From positions 1 through 42,968 of the IMG/VR virus record IMGVR_UViG_3300008952_000101: a stretch of DNA of 42,968 nt, one strand, 5' to 3'. This DNA comes from a virus. Below, in pieces: positions 16,347 to 24,507 of the stretch. Position 1 is the first letter of the stretch, and each line of letters opens with the position of its first letter. The notes beneath the pieces were generated by a model. It ran no database searches and had not been told where the DNA came from. It saw nothing but the letters and a program-made list of their open reading frames with translations. Made by a program: the position numbers and the translations under genes.

Positions 16347-16458
16347 CATTGGTAGTTCAAAGTTTACCAAAAAATATAGCAAAGGCGGCGGCACTGGCGG
16401 CAGCACTCCGAGCAAACTATACAAGAAAAAGTATAGAGGACAGGGGAGAAAAAGATGA
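16294..16458 (+). CDS. 54-aa very basic Lys/Gly-rich protein
   Basis: The start is GTG at 16294, 5-7 nt after GGAGAGGAGG, the best SD in the neighbourhood. It overlaps the zinc-finger gene by 53 bp in another frame and ends in an ATGA overlap with the next gene. The product is about one third Lys/Arg, with a GGGTGGST linker, like small nucleic-acid-condensing or ribosome-like proteins. No family is recognised. Confidence 0.65.
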   Translation: MASKNKPKTHETKKKKTSIGSSKFTKKYSKGGGTGGSTPSKLYKKKYRGQGRKR

Positions 16459-16676
16459 ACGACAATGTTAACCACCCAAAACACTATACAATTAATTGGA
16501 AAGGCAATAAAGCCATAGAAACTTATGATTATATCAAGTCCTGGGAGATGGGGTATGCTGAAAGCAACGTTGTTAAATATGTTACGCGGCACCCCTATAA
16601 AGGAAAGTCCCTACAGGACTTGAAGAAAGCGCGCTGGTTTCTAGATAGATTAATAGAAGAAGCGGAGGACAAATGA
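16455..16676 (+). CDS. DUF3310-family phage protein
   Basis: The 73-aa protein begins NDNVNHPKHYT and continues AIETYDYIKSW, SNVVKYVTRHPYKG and LQDLKKARWFLDRLIEE. This is the exact DUF3310 pattern (VNHPxHY...IExxD...NxxKYxxR...DLxKAxxYL). The family is common in phages near nucleotide-metabolism genes; its biochemical role is not settled. Confidence 0.85.
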   Translation: MNDNVNHPKHYTINWKGNKAIETYDYIKSWEMGYAESNVVKYVTRHPYKGKSLQDLKKARWFLDRLIEEAEDK

Positions 16677-16843
16677 AGTCTGGTGATCTCATTAAACATA
16701 AGCGTTCCGATGCTGTTGGGATAATTGTTAAAATCTCCACACAGCAAAAAGAAAAGCTAGCTACTGTGTTTTTTGCTGACAGTAAGAAGCCAAGCAGCGC
16801 GCCCCTAAAAATATTAGAAGAAAACTGGGAGGTTGTAAAGTGA
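16673..16843 (+). CDS. MKxGDLV-family small protein
   Basis: The 56-aa product begins MKSGDLIKHKRSDAVGIIVK and ends ENWEVVK, the family's N-terminal strand, GIIV strand and terminal W-E-V strand. It overlaps the genes on both sides (AAATGA and GTGATA). It is an isolated member of the family outside the main array. Confidence 0.7.
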   Translation: MKSGDLIKHKRSDAVGIIVKISTQQKEKLATVFFADSKKPSSAPLKILEENWEVVK

Positions 16844-17871
16844 TAGATAAAAAAGAGGCTCTAACTTATGATGATGTTTTGTTGATACCTCAGTACTCAG
16901 ATATTAAAAGCAGAAAAGAGATTGATATTGGAAACGATCTAGGTCAATCTTTGCATTTAAATTTACCAATTATATCTGCACCGATGGATACTGTGACCGA
17001 AAGCACAATGGCAATTGCCATGCATCACGCAGGAGGCTTAGGAATTATACATAGGTACAACCCAATCAAAAAACAGGCTTTCCTTGTCCGTGATGCCAGT
17101 GTTGAAGGAGGGTGTACAGTTGGTGCTGCAATCGGAGTGACTGACGATTTTGAAGAACGTGCATGTTCCTTGTATGATGCTGGGGCAAGGGTTCTTTGCG
17201 TTGATGTAGCTCATGGGCATCATGCTTTAGTAGAACGAGCGATCAAAACACTAAGAGATGTTTTTGGAGATGAGTTACACATTATGGCCGGAAATGTTGC
17301 AACGCCAGAAGGATACAGAGCACTATCTAATTGGGGAGCAGACAGCGTTAGGTGTAATGTTGGCGGTGGATCCATTTGCTCTACAAGAATTCAAACAGGG
17401 CACGGCATCCCCGGACTACAAACTATTATAGACTGTTCGCAGTATAAGGCAAAAAGAGCAAAGATTATTGCTGATGGGGGAATTAGAAGTTCCGGAGACA
17501 TGGTTAAGGCAATTGCCGCAGGAGCAGATTTTGTTATGGTCGGTTCCCTTTTGGCTGGCACCGATCAGTCTCCGGGAGAGTTGATTAATAGCGTCTCTGG
17601 GTTAAAGAATAAAGTTTATAGAGGGATGGCCAGCAAAGAGGCTCAATTTGACTGGAAGGGCCAATATTCTTCAAACGAGGGAATATCAACTACGATTCCA
17701 TATAAGGGAGATGTACAAAATGTGCTTGAAGATATGAAAAACGGAATCCGTTCGGGCTTGTCTTATTCTGGTTGCAGAGACATTGTTGAATTTCAATTAA
17801 ATGCGATACTCATTAGACAAACTTCAGCTGGATTGGTTGAAAGCGGCACTCACATTTTAGGGAGTCGTTAG
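16840..17871 (+). CDS. guaB: IMP dehydrogenase-like protein lacking the CBS module
   Basis: This 343-aa TIM-barrel enzyme has [15 protein letters not shown] and [41 protein letters not shown] (catalytic Cys180), [36 protein letters not shown] and [15 protein letters not shown] oxidises IMP to XMP, the committed step to GMP. Usual IMPDH is about 490 aa with a CBS pair inserted near residue 110; here the barrel is continuous. GMP reductase has similar length, but the N-terminus and C-terminal motifs look more IMPDH-like. It may raise guanine nucleotide supply for replication. Confidence 0.82.
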   Translation: MIDKKEALTYDDVLLIPQYSDIKSRKEIDIGNDLGQSLHLNLPIISAPMDTVTESTMAIAMHHAGGLGIIHRYNPIKKQAFLVRDASVEGGCTVGAAIGVTDDFEERACSLYDAGARVLCVDVAHGHHALVERAIKTLRDVFGDELHIMAGNVATPEGYRALSNWGADSVRCNVGGGSICSTRIQTGHGIPGLQTIIDCSQYKAKRAKIIADGGIRSSGDMVKAIAAGADFVMVGSLLAGTDQSPGELINSVSGLKNKVYRGMASKEAQFDWKGQYSSNEGISTTIPYKGDVQNVLEDMKNGIRSGLSYSGCRDIVEFQLNAILIRQTSAGLVESGTHILGSR

Positions 17872-18197
17872 TGTCAGTTGAGTATGGGAAAACAAGAAAA
17901 AAGATTTGTTTTGACAGTCATGACAAGTTACATGCAGATTTAAAAATACGCTTACATTATGATGGCGTTAAAATAAGAGAGTTTTTTAATGGAATGGTTC
18001 AAGCTTATTTGGACAAAAACTCTCACATGATGTCTCTTGTTGAAGAAATAAAAGAGAACAAGAGCATTTCTAAAACTCGGCGGAAAAAAGTTAAACTTGC
18101 CAATCTTAAAGAAAAAGAAACAATTAACAAATTCGCCTTAAGTGAAGATGAGATAGAAAACATATTTGATATACTAGAAAAGGAGTTAGATAAATGA
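17871..18197 (+). CDS. Putative ribbon-helix-helix DNA-binding protein
   Basis: The 108-aa protein starts with GTG inside TAGTGTC at the end of the IMPDH gene. KKICFDSHDKLHADLKIRL followed by YDGVKIREFFNGMVQAYL matches the strand-helix-helix of small phage Arc/MetJ-like regulators. The C-terminal half is Lys-rich and helical. It lies beside a sigma-region-4-like gene, suggesting a local transcription-control pair. Confidence 0.65.
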   Translation: MSVEYGKTRKKICFDSHDKLHADLKIRLHYDGVKIREFFNGMVQAYLDKNSHMMSLVEEIKENKSISKTRRKKVKLANLKEKETINKFALSEDEIENIFDILEKELDK

Positions 18198-18424
18198 TAA
18201 AATGTGCTGAATCGTGCTACTTAAAAAGTAGCAGTTGTAAAAATAAAGATTGTCGCCTTTGGCTAGATTATGACGAAGACTTAAATTGTACGATAATCGC
18301 TTCAAAAAAGAATCCAGAGATGACATATAAAGAGATTTCAAAAAGGCTAAACATTAGTATCGTGAGAGCAAAGCAGATTCATGATAAGGCCTTACAAAAA
18401 TTGAAACAAATTGCTCTTTTCTAA
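18194..18424 (+). CDS. Cys-rich sigma-70 region 4-like regulator
   Basis: Residues 1-31 carry five cysteines (ESCYLKSSSCKNKDCRLWLD, then NC). Residues 43-72 read MTYKEISKRLNISIVRAKQI and HDKALQKLK, the helix-turn-helix of sigma region 4.2 that contacts -35 elements. There is no region 2, so this is not a full sigma factor. A middle/late-gene activator or RNA-polymerase appropriator is a fair inference. It overlaps the RHH gene by ATGA. Confidence 0.75.
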   Translation: MIKCAESCYLKSSSCKNKDCRLWLDYDEDLNCTIIASKKNPEMTYKEISKRLNISIVRAKQIHDKALQKLKQIALF

Positions 18425-18483
18425 TTTGGAGAACTAATTACTTAAGAAATTAGAATCTTTTGTCTAAAAAGGAGAAGTTATTC

Positions 18484-19137
18484 ATGAGCGACAAAGAAAA
18501 AACACTTTTAAATGAGACGACCGTACGTCGTTTTATGGATTTGGCAGGTACCAAGAAGTATACGGACAATTTTTTGACCGAAGGTAAGGCTGGCGACACT
18601 TCACGTAGTGACGTTGGCAACAAGGTGCCCAAGGGCTTTGTTAATGAAGAAGAGAACCTTGAAGAAGAGAACCTTGAAGAGCAATTTGGCGCTACTCCTG
18701 AAGAGGACGAATTGGCTCTTGATGCGGCACCAGACGAATTAGCTCTTGACGATCCTATGGCAGCAGAAGAATCTCCCGCAACTGCAGGTGCAGAAGAAGT
18801 TGCAACAGCAGTTGCTCAAGCAGTTGCAAATGCAGTGGCTGAGTACGGCGTTGATATGGATGTTTCTGGCGAAGGCGACGAAGAAGAGGCAATGGAACTT
18901 GGCCCTGAAGACGAACTTGGCCCTGAAGACGAACTTGGTCCTGATATGGGCATGCCCCCTCTCCCCAACGAGGAAGAGGCTGCAGCACTGCAGGAGGCTT
19001 TCATTCGCGAACTTACTGCCAGAGTAACCCACAGAGTACAATATGCTGCTCAACAGCGCGCTCAAAAAGAACAGATTGTTGAAACAGTGATGCGACGCGT
19101 CGCCAAAAGACTACAAAAGCCCACGAAGAAAGGGTAG
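18484..19137 (+). CDS. Acidic, repeat-bearing putative internal virion/scaffold protein (class C leader)
   Basis: The ATG at 18484 follows AAGGAGAAG. Residues 7-34 (LLNETTVRRFMDLAG, then NFLTEGKAG) align with the next gene's start; LTE|G is a possible prohead-protease site. The body is extremely acidic, with ENLEE and ELGPED tandem repeats. The C-terminus is a basic helix (TARVTHRVQYAAQQRAQ, MRRVAKRLQKPTKK). The acidic body plus basic helical end resembles a scaffolding or core protein; identity is not proven. Confidence 0.7.
   Translation: MSDKEKTLLNETTVRRFMDLAGTKKYTDNFLTEGKAGDTSRSDVGNKVPKGFVNEEENLEEENLEEQFGATPEEDELALDAAPDELALDDPMAAEESPATAGAEEVATAVAQAVANAVAEYGVDMDVSGEGDEEEAMELGPEDELGPEDELGPDMGMPPLPNEEEAAALQEAFIRELTARVTHRVQYAAQQRAQKEQIVETVMRRVAKRLQKPTKKG
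18646..18948 (+). repeat. In-frame tandem repeats (15-bp and 18-bp units)
   Basis: The 15-bp unit GAAGAAGAGAACCTT occurs at 18646-18660 and 18661-18675, followed by a partial copy. The 18-bp unit GAACTTGGCCCTGAAGAC occurs at 18895-18912 and 18913-18930, with a diverged third at 18931-18948. Both keep frame and lengthen acidic stretches, so copy number may vary between relatives. Confidence 0.85.
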
Positions 19138-19148
19138 AGGAAACAAAA

Positions 19149-19808
19149 ATGTCAGAAAAACTTCTCAACGAGAGCACAATTAAACGCTTCATGAAATTGG
19201 CAAACTTGTCACCATTGTCAAATAACTTTTTGCAAGAGAAAAACGTTCCAATTGGTAAAAATCAGCCACTTAAAGGCGGCAGTTCCGGCAAACCAGAATC
19301 GGAAGAAACGAAAATGGATAGGAAGCTAGATGATACCAATCCAAAACACAGGGCATATATTGCTTCGGTAAAGGCTGGACATGCCGACATGCCGACAGGC
19401 AGGAGAAAGAAGGCTTGGGATGCATATTTCAGCGTAGAGAGCAATAGAAAGAAGTGGGAGAAGAATTTTAAGAACGAATCCGTTGAGCCGCTTGAAGAAG
19501 AAGAAGAAATTAAGAGGAAGGTCTTTACAAACACAGCGAGAAAGACAGCGCTTGACAAGGCCAAAGAGGCTAGCGGCGAACACGGCGAATCAACAGCGTA
19601 TGGCAAGCCCAGTCACGTGGCAAAAACAAAGGTGGTGGGAATACAAGATCCGGAACAGCAAATGACCGTGCCCGTTGTTGACCCAATGCAAACCCGCGAC
19701 TTACCTGATGCATCTGAAAACCTTCAAAGAGAATCTGTATTTAATTCAGATTATATCTTGCAAGAAACCTTAAAAAGAGTTATACTTAATCTTAAGGGTT
19801 CGAAATAA
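19149..19808 (+). CDS. Putative packaged protein (class C leader)
   Basis: The 219-aa product starts MSEKLLNESTIKRFMKLANL then NNFLQEKNV, closely matching the previous gene's leader. LQE|K is the potential processing site. The middle region has AYIASVKAGHADMPTGRRKK and WDAYFSVESNRKKWEKNF. The C-terminus RESVFNSDYILQETLKRVIL contains another NSDYIL-type segment. It lies 11 nt downstream in the same operon, suggesting co-packaging. No enzymatic motif is seen. Confidence 0.7.
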   Translation: MSEKLLNESTIKRFMKLANLSPLSNNFLQEKNVPIGKNQPLKGGSSGKPESEETKMDRKLDDTNPKHRAYIASVKAGHADMPTGRRKKAWDAYFSVESNRKKWEKNFKNESVEPLEEEEEIKRKVFTNTARKTALDKAKEASGEHGESTAYGKPSHVAKTKVVGIQDPEQQMTVPVVDPMQTRDLPDASENLQRESVFNSDYILQETLKRVILNLKGSK

Positions 19809-19846
19809 ACTAATCAATCTAAACAGCGAACCCATAAGGAGGACTT

Positions 19847-20230
19847 ATGTATGAATTGTTATGGTTTGTTGGCGGAGCATTGCTCTATAAATTTCTTTCC
19901 AAGCTACTAAAAGTATATCAAGCATTTATTTTATTCCAAGAGACTCAAATACAAACAATTGCAATGCTTGTTGCTGCAGCTGAAGATCTTAAGCATGCTA
20001 TCGACGCCAAACAAAAAGCTTTAGAAAAAACAGATTTAACAGAAGAGGAGCTTAAAGATATCAAAAGCACTGATGCATCCGCGCTAATGCTTTGGAAAGA
20101 GATCAGTGTTAAGAAACTTATTATTCACACACCTAGTTATTTTAAAGGGCTCGTTCAATTTCAAACATGGAACGAGTGCGTGAATTATTTTAATTCAACC
20201 ATCGAGAAAGGCTATAAAACAAGACACTGA
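19847..20230 (+). CDS. Unknown 127-aa protein with N-terminal membrane helix
   Basis: SD AAGGAGGAC. Residues 1-20 (MYELLWFVGGALLYKFLSK) look like a transmembrane or amphipathic anchor. Then comes a helical segment IAMLVAAAEDLKHAIDAKQK, and a C-terminal Trp/Phe-rich region (KGLVQFQTWNECVNYF). Related-looking small proteins in large marine phages are uncharacterised. Confidence 0.65.
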   Translation: MYELLWFVGGALLYKFLSKLLKVYQAFILFQETQIQTIAMLVAAAEDLKHAIDAKQKALEKTDLTEEELKDIKSTDASALMLWKEISVKKLIIHTPSYFKGLVQFQTWNECVNYFNSTIEKGYKTRH

Positions 20231-20234
20231 TAAA

Positions 20235-20537
20235 ATGAGCAAAAAATTTACAATACCTATTTTAGCATGGCTTAAAAATGAACAGTGCATAACTTTTAAT
20301 AAAAACATTATTCATGCCGAAAAGGCGTTTTTTATAAGTTCGGTTATAAAGTGGTGCATAAAAGAGAGGGAAAATAAGGAACTATCTGACTCTAGGGTAA
20401 ACAAGTATCTTCGTTTAATTAAACAATATTTAAATGAAGATTTAGATCTCTATTGGGAAGGCGGCAAAATTGTAATAAGCCTTTCACAAGAAGAAGAACC
20501 AAACGACGACAACGACAAGGAAGAGTCTGGGAACTAA
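20235..20537 (+). CDS. Unknown 100-aa protein
   Basis: It starts 4 nt after the previous stop, with no clear SD, so coupling is likely. The helical N-terminal part reads ITFNKNIIHAEKAFFISSVI and KWCIKERENKELS. The C-terminal tail is very acidic (EEEPNDDNDKEES). No family recognised. Confidence 0.55.
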   Translation: MSKKFTIPILAWLKNEQCITFNKNIIHAEKAFFISSVIKWCIKERENKELSDSRVNKYLRLIKQYLNEDLDLYWEGGKIVISLSQEEEPNDDNDKEESGN

Positions 20538-20569
20538 ATGACAACAAGAAAAAACACGAGGACATACGA

Positions 20570-20791
20570 ATGTTTACTTGGTTCGCAATACATCGTAATA
20601 AAAAATATGCAAAGGAGTACAACTGGGATCCTCGATGGCTTGGTGTCGAAGAAGTCAACGCAACCTTTGTCGCGAGAGTCAAAGAGCTTCAAAAACGATA
20701 TGGGATCAAGCAAGACGGCCTCTGTCGCGACCTCACATATAAATTGCTTTTACTGGAACATTTAAACGACGTTAGGGACAAGAAATACTAA
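20570..20791 (+). CDS. 73-aa protein with peptidoglycan-binding-like helix pattern
   Basis: I place the start at ATG 20570, 9-12 nt after GAGGA; upstream in-frame sequence overlaps the previous gene and looks non-coding. The product is MFTWFAIHRNKKYAKEYNW, then FVARVKELQKRYGIKQDGLC and RDLTYKLLLLEHL. The 'VKxLQ...G...DG...T...L' arrangement recalls the PG_binding_1 fold seen in the endolysin, but is short. It may be a tail- or virion-associated cell-wall contact protein. Confidence 0.5.
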   Translation: MFTWFAIHRNKKYAKEYNWDPRWLGVEEVNATFVARVKELQKRYGIKQDGLCRDLTYKLLLLEHLNDVRDKKY

Positions 20792-20799
20792 TTATTATT

Positions 20800-22212
20800 A
20801 TGGATATCAATAAATTACTTCAAAAATATAACAATCGTGAAAAGCCCATTTCTGAAAAAAAGGAAATAAGCTCAGAATCTTTCTTGAGCCTTATAGAGGG
20901 GCAACTCAATGTTTTAATCGAGCAACAAAAAAAGAATCATAGAACAAAGAAGCTTTTCGAAGAAGTGAAAGAAAAAACCATTAGGTTTCCAGCAATTAAG
21001 ATATCTGAATTGTGGGGGCAAGTTGAAAATGGAGACAGAGAACTCATCGAAACTATTTTAAGCAATGTTGAAGGAAACACAGTAGAAGCAAAAATTAAAA
21101 GTGTCAATGCTTTCCTCGATCTCGAAGCTTACAGGCAAAGTGGAGATCAACATAAAATTGAGAAGATCTTGTCTAATCTTTTGTTTGCAGAGATCTTTGC
21201 TAGCATCATTACTGATTATAACGCCTCTGTTTCTGGCTTTCTGTTTGAGGCTTTTCTTGCCGCACTAATGGGTGGCACATCTATACAAGTTGACGATCCG
21301 GAAGCGGTCGGTGCAGCTGCCGGATCTTTGCCCATTGAAGACGTACAGCTAGCTGTCCGACTCGGAGATGAAGACGACAACAGAGAAATAGTCCCATATA
21401 GCCTTAAGGTTCTTTCGGACAAAGGAGAGGTTAAGGGTTCGTTTGTTAATCTAGTAGATTACTTCCTCGATCCTTCCGAAGAACGAAAAACAGATACAAT
21501 TGTTTATTTAGTTGCCATCAAACGACATGTGAAGAGCGACGAAGACAAAAAGATCTGGACCGGAGTTTTAGACTTCTATGAGTTTACAATTCGAAGGGAT
21601 AATTTCTTAGACTGGATTGGATATCAAGTGACACAGCCGGTAAAAGATTGGGTGCCATATGCTGCGCCGTATAGAATGAAGGTCGGAAAAAGCACCAAAC
21701 TTCAAACTACAGATGGAGAACCAATTGAGCCGGGAACGGTGCTTGAAAAAGGTACGGAAGTATTAAGACTTGAAAAGGTTGGAACGGAAAAGGTTTTAGG
21801 AGGTTCAGGTAAGAAGCTATATTCTCCCGAGCAATATCAGACGGTTAGCGCCGCGCTGCAAGCAGATGAAATTGATAGAGAAGTGTTCAATACGCTACAA
21901 GACACTAAGGGATATGCGGGGAACGTGCAATGGAAAATTGCTGCTGGTAAATATCAAAGACCTGATTACTGGATTGGTAGTTTAAACCTTTCTACTGAAA
22001 AGTTGGTCGAGGCTGCAAATGAATATGCACAAGATTTAAATTCAGGATTGGTGCAAATATTCAACGCCCTATCAGATCTCACCAGCCAGATTAGTTTGTA
22101 TTTTATGGGTGGTGGCGAAAAAGATGGCGTAAGTAGAAAAGCGCATGGCAAAAATGCTATTGAAAACGCCAAGATTCTAAAACATAACACAGAGGAGCTA
22201 ATTGGTGACTGA
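20800..22212 (+). CDS. Unknown 470-aa protein, possible PD-(D/E)XK-like core
   Basis: The start is preceded by ACTAATTATTATT and no SD. The N-terminus is helical and charged. The middle has SGFLFEAFLAALMGGTS, LPIEDVQLAVRL and IVPYSLKVLSDKGEVKG; the spacing Glu...Asp-Val...SLK resembles a restriction-like nuclease core. This is only a by-eye impression. The C-terminus ends in a helical segment with DLTSQISLYFMGGGEKDG. Its neighbourhood of candidate virion proteins suggests a structural or internal protein. Confidence 0.6.
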   Translation: MDINKLLQKYNNREKPISEKKEISSESFLSLIEGQLNVLIEQQKKNHRTKKLFEEVKEKTIRFPAIKISELWGQVENGDRELIETILSNVEGNTVEAKIKSVNAFLDLEAYRQSGDQHKIEKILSNLLFAEIFASIITDYNASVSGFLFEAFLAALMGGTSIQVDDPEAVGAAAGSLPIEDVQLAVRLGDEDDNREIVPYSLKVLSDKGEVKGSFVNLVDYFLDPSEERKTDTIVYLVAIKRHVKSDEDKKIWTGVLDFYEFTIRRDNFLDWIGYQVTQPVKDWVPYAAPYRMKVGKSTKLQTTDGEPIEPGTVLEKGTEVLRLEKVGTEKVLGGSGKKLYSPEQYQTVSAALQADEIDREVFNTLQDTKGYAGNVQWKIAAGKYQRPDYWIGSLNLSTEKLVEAANEYAQDLNSGLVQIFNALSDLTSQISLYFMGGGEKDGVSRKAHGKNAIENAKILKHNTEELIGD

Positions 22213-22558
22213 ACTGGCCACTGATTCGCTAATCAAACTTTACTACAACATAACACTAATGATCAAAGTAAAAGAAGAAATATATGACGATATTGTTTTA
22301 CAAAACGAAGATATGTCGGAGGCAGATTTTAAGTTGATTGAGTCTGATTTAAATCAACTAGCAGAATGTAGGAAATCTCTCAAAGAAGTCATAAGCAAAA
22401 AGATAAAAGAAAAGGACGTCGAAGAAGAAATTGATCGTTTTATTATGTTAGATCCATATAGCCTCTTAATTAATCGTTCAAAAAATGTTATTCTTTCAGA
22501 GGATGATCGGCTAAATGGGTTATTTAACTTTACCGACAAAAAACAATATATAAACTAA
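22205..22558 (+). CDS. Unknown helical 117-aa protein
   Basis: GTG at 22205 follows GAGGAGC by 7-8 nt and overlaps the preceding gene by 8 nt. TTG at 22202 is an alternative. The protein is nearly all charged helix (TLMIKVKEEIYDDIV, LNQLAECRKSLKEVISKKIK), suggesting a coiled-coil dimer. It sits directly before groEL with 12 nt between. Confidence 0.6.
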   Translation: MTELATDSLIKLYYNITLMIKVKEEIYDDIVLQNEDMSEADFKLIESDLNQLAECRKSLKEVISKKIKEKDVEEEIDRFIMLDPYSLLINRSKNVILSEDDRLNGLFNFTDKKQYIN

Positions 22559-22570
22559 AAAGAGGCAATA

Positions 22571-24142
22571 ATGAGTAAACAATATGAATGCGGAGCATCT
22601 TTGCAACAGAAGGTGCTGAAAGGCGCTAACACGTTGGCCGACAATGTGGCGTCAACTTTAGGTCCTAGAGGCAGAAATGTCATTTTAGCCAGCAAAGGCA
22701 AAAGACCGGTAATTACAAAGGATGGTGTCACTGTTGCTAAGTTCATAGAACTAGAAGATCCGTTTGAAAACGTTGGTGCACAAATTATAAAACAAGCTGC
22801 AGCAAAAACCAATTTAGAGGCTGGTGACGGTACTACAACTTCAACTGTACTAGCCAGAGCGATACTAAACAAGGCCCAGAAATACATCACTTCTGGCGTT
22901 CCTCCGGTGGAACTCAAGAGAGGCATCGATAAGGCAGTGAAAGGGGTCACAGAGAGGCTCCTAGAGGCTTCTATGCCCATCAAATCCCAAGAAGATATCG
23001 CACACATTGCCACTGTTTCTGCTAACGGCGATGAGACCATTGGCAATCTAATAGCAACAGCCGTTGATCTGGCTGGAAAAGACGGAGCAATTACTATCGA
23101 AGAGGCCCGTTCAATAGAAACCAGCTTAGATGTTGTTGAAGGGTTTCGCTTTGATTCTGGATATATAGCAACGGCATTTATCACCGATGAAAAACGCGGC
23201 ACGGTAAAATATGAAAATCCTTTAATCCTTGTAACGGACGAAAAGATTGATACAGTAGATGAGATGATGCCTGTGCTGGAATTGGTAGCGCGAGAGTCGC
23301 GACCTTTAATAATTGTCGCAGAAAATGTTGAAGGCCAAGCTTTAGCTGCATTGATTATGAACAGTACGCGCGGCACTCTAAGAGTTGCAGCGGTGAAAGC
23401 ACCACGCTACGGAGAAGAGAGAAGAAATATACTTTCAGATTTGGCTATCTCTACTGGTGCCACTTTTATAACACGTTCGAACAATTTAAGATTGAAGGAT
23501 GCTAAGTTGACTCACTTCGGCAGTGCCAATACCTTTGAAAGCGCTAAAAACTTTACAACAATAGTTGACGGCAAAGGCGATGCAGAAGAGATTGAAAAAC
23601 AGATTGAGGCTCTTAAAGTTGAACTAGAACAAACAGAAGACATGCATCAAAGTGAGCGAATACAAGAAAGAATTACGCGACTAGCTAGTGGCATTGCAAT
23701 TATAAGAGTGGGTGCGGCAACTGAAATCGAAATGATAGAAAAGAAGCATAGAATAGAAGATGCACTTGAAGCTGTCAACTCTGCCCGACAAGAAGGAATT
23801 ATAATTGGAGGCGGCGTTGCGTTACTAAAAGCAACACAGAATTTAAACGTCGAAACTCAAAACGAAGAACAGGCGCACGGGGTTAAAATTATAGTTGAAG
23901 CGGTACAGGAGCCGCTGCGCCAAATGGCACTCAACGCAGAAAAGTCCCCAGATCTGATCGTCGCAACAGTGCTTAAGTCAAAAAAACACGAGGGGTGGAA
24001 CTTCCTCACAAACAAGCTGGATGATCTATATGCTGTCGGAATTATTGACCCTGTTAAAGTAACTCGATGTGCTTTGCAAAATGCCGCGTCTGTATCCTCT
24101 ACTTTAATTACCACTAACCATGCCATTGTTGAGGGCGACTAA
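22571..24142 (+). CDS. groEL: Phage-encoded chaperonin GroEL
   Basis: The 523-aa protein has family landmarks: NTLADNVASTLGPRGRNVIL, ITKDGVTVAKFIEL, AGDGTTTSTVLARAIL (ATP site), PVELKRGIDKAV, a recognisable apical domain (PLIIVAENVEGQALAALIMN, VKAPRYGEERR), IGGGVALLKA and GIIDPVKVTRCALQNAAS. It should assemble into a folding ring with the phage GroES (5888). The C-terminus stops at NHAIVEGD and lacks the Gly-Gly-Met tail of bacterial GroEL. The apical domain differs from host-like sequence, for example ARQEGIIIGGG. Confidence 0.93.
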   Translation: MSKQYECGASLQQKVLKGANTLADNVASTLGPRGRNVILASKGKRPVITKDGVTVAKFIELEDPFENVGAQIIKQAAAKTNLEAGDGTTTSTVLARAILNKAQKYITSGVPPVELKRGIDKAVKGVTERLLEASMPIKSQEDIAHIATVSANGDETIGNLIATAVDLAGKDGAITIEEARSIETSLDVVEGFRFDSGYIATAFITDEKRGTVKYENPLILVTDEKIDTVDEMMPVLELVARESRPLIIVAENVEGQALAALIMNSTRGTLRVAAVKAPRYGEERRNILSDLAISTGATFITRSNNLRLKDAKLTHFGSANTFESAKNFTTIVDGKGDAEEIEKQIEALKVELEQTEDMHQSERIQERITRLASGIAIIRVGAATEIEMIEKKHRIEDALEAVNSARQEGIIIGGGVALLKATQNLNVETQNEEQAHGVKIIVEAVQEPLRQMALNAEKSPDLIVATVLKSKKHEGWNFLTNKLDDLYAVGIIDPVKVTRCALQNAASVSSTLITTNHAIVEGD

Positions 24143-24178
24143 CTATTTATAAGTGTAACTGGGGGGGGTTATAATCTT

Positions 24179-24451
24179 ATGGACGAAGAAGAAACCGCAG
24201 TGGCACTGACAGAAATGTCGGGGAAATTTGATCAATTGATTGACAAGATAGAAACAGTCAAGGAAAGACAAGAAGGCATGGCCGACGACATTTCCAAGAT
24301 AAAAGAAGCTGTTTACCACCCAGACAAGGGGCTTTATTCAAGATTGCGGGAACTTGAGTCGTGGAAAGATACATCCTCTCGCCTCATTTGGATCATCATT
24401 ACAAGCCTTATAGGTTTAACCTGTGCAACAATCTATAAAATTTTATTTTAA
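24179..24451 (+). CDS. Holin/XhlA-like coiled-coil membrane protein
   Basis: The 90-aa protein has a coiled-coil N-terminal half (LIDKIETVKERQEGMADDIS), a GLYSRLRELESWKDTSSR linker, and one C-terminal membrane helix (LIWIIITSLIGLTCATIY). This matches the architecture of XhlA/haemolysin-type holin accessories. It is preceded by a run of eight G (24161-24168) 10 nt before the ATG, an odd but potentially strong ribosome site. A lysis role is plausible although it is 16 kb from the endolysin. Confidence 0.6.
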   Translation: MDEEETAVALTEMSGKFDQLIDKIETVKERQEGMADDISKIKEAVYHPDKGLYSRLRELESWKDTSSRLIWIIITSLIGLTCATIYKILF

Positions 24452-24475
24452 ATAACTTTTCTTTTGTGATATTAT
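24447..24475 (+). promoter_or_regulatory. Extended -10 promoter
   Basis: TGTGATATTAT (24465-24475) gives an extended -10 (TGA then TATTAT), like the TGTGAGATAAT boxes of the 32-42 kb region. The -35 position (24447-24452) is poor (TTTAAA). A run of small genes follows. Confidence 0.5.
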
Positions 24476-24507
24476 ATATTCAGTAAACAGAGAAGGAGTT
24501 GCCAACT

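Noticed and set aside
16840-17871. GMP reductase instead of IMP dehydrogenase
   Set aside because: Length fits GMP reductase, but [10 protein letters not shown], the YRGMAS loop and the C-terminal motif look more like IMPDH; kept as an alternative only.
18746-19027. Second-frame Gln/Leu-rich protein inside the acidic repeat gene
   Set aside because: It is a frame shadow of the GAA/GCA-rich repeats; the 18484 frame has the SD and the leader shared with the next gene.
20538-20765. 75-aa ORF overlapping the 20570 gene
   Set aside because: No SD and low-quality composition; the 20570 frame has better start context and protein-like helices.
22555-23376. 273-aa minus-strand ORF opposite groEL
   Set aside because: It is the antisense shadow of a clear groEL gene, Ser/Thr-rich and without an SD or family motif.
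24144-24152. T4-type late promoter (TATTTATA, inverse of TATAAATA) after groEL
   Set aside because: It is in the wrong orientation for the downstream gene and common by chance in AT-rich DNA; no consistent set was found.
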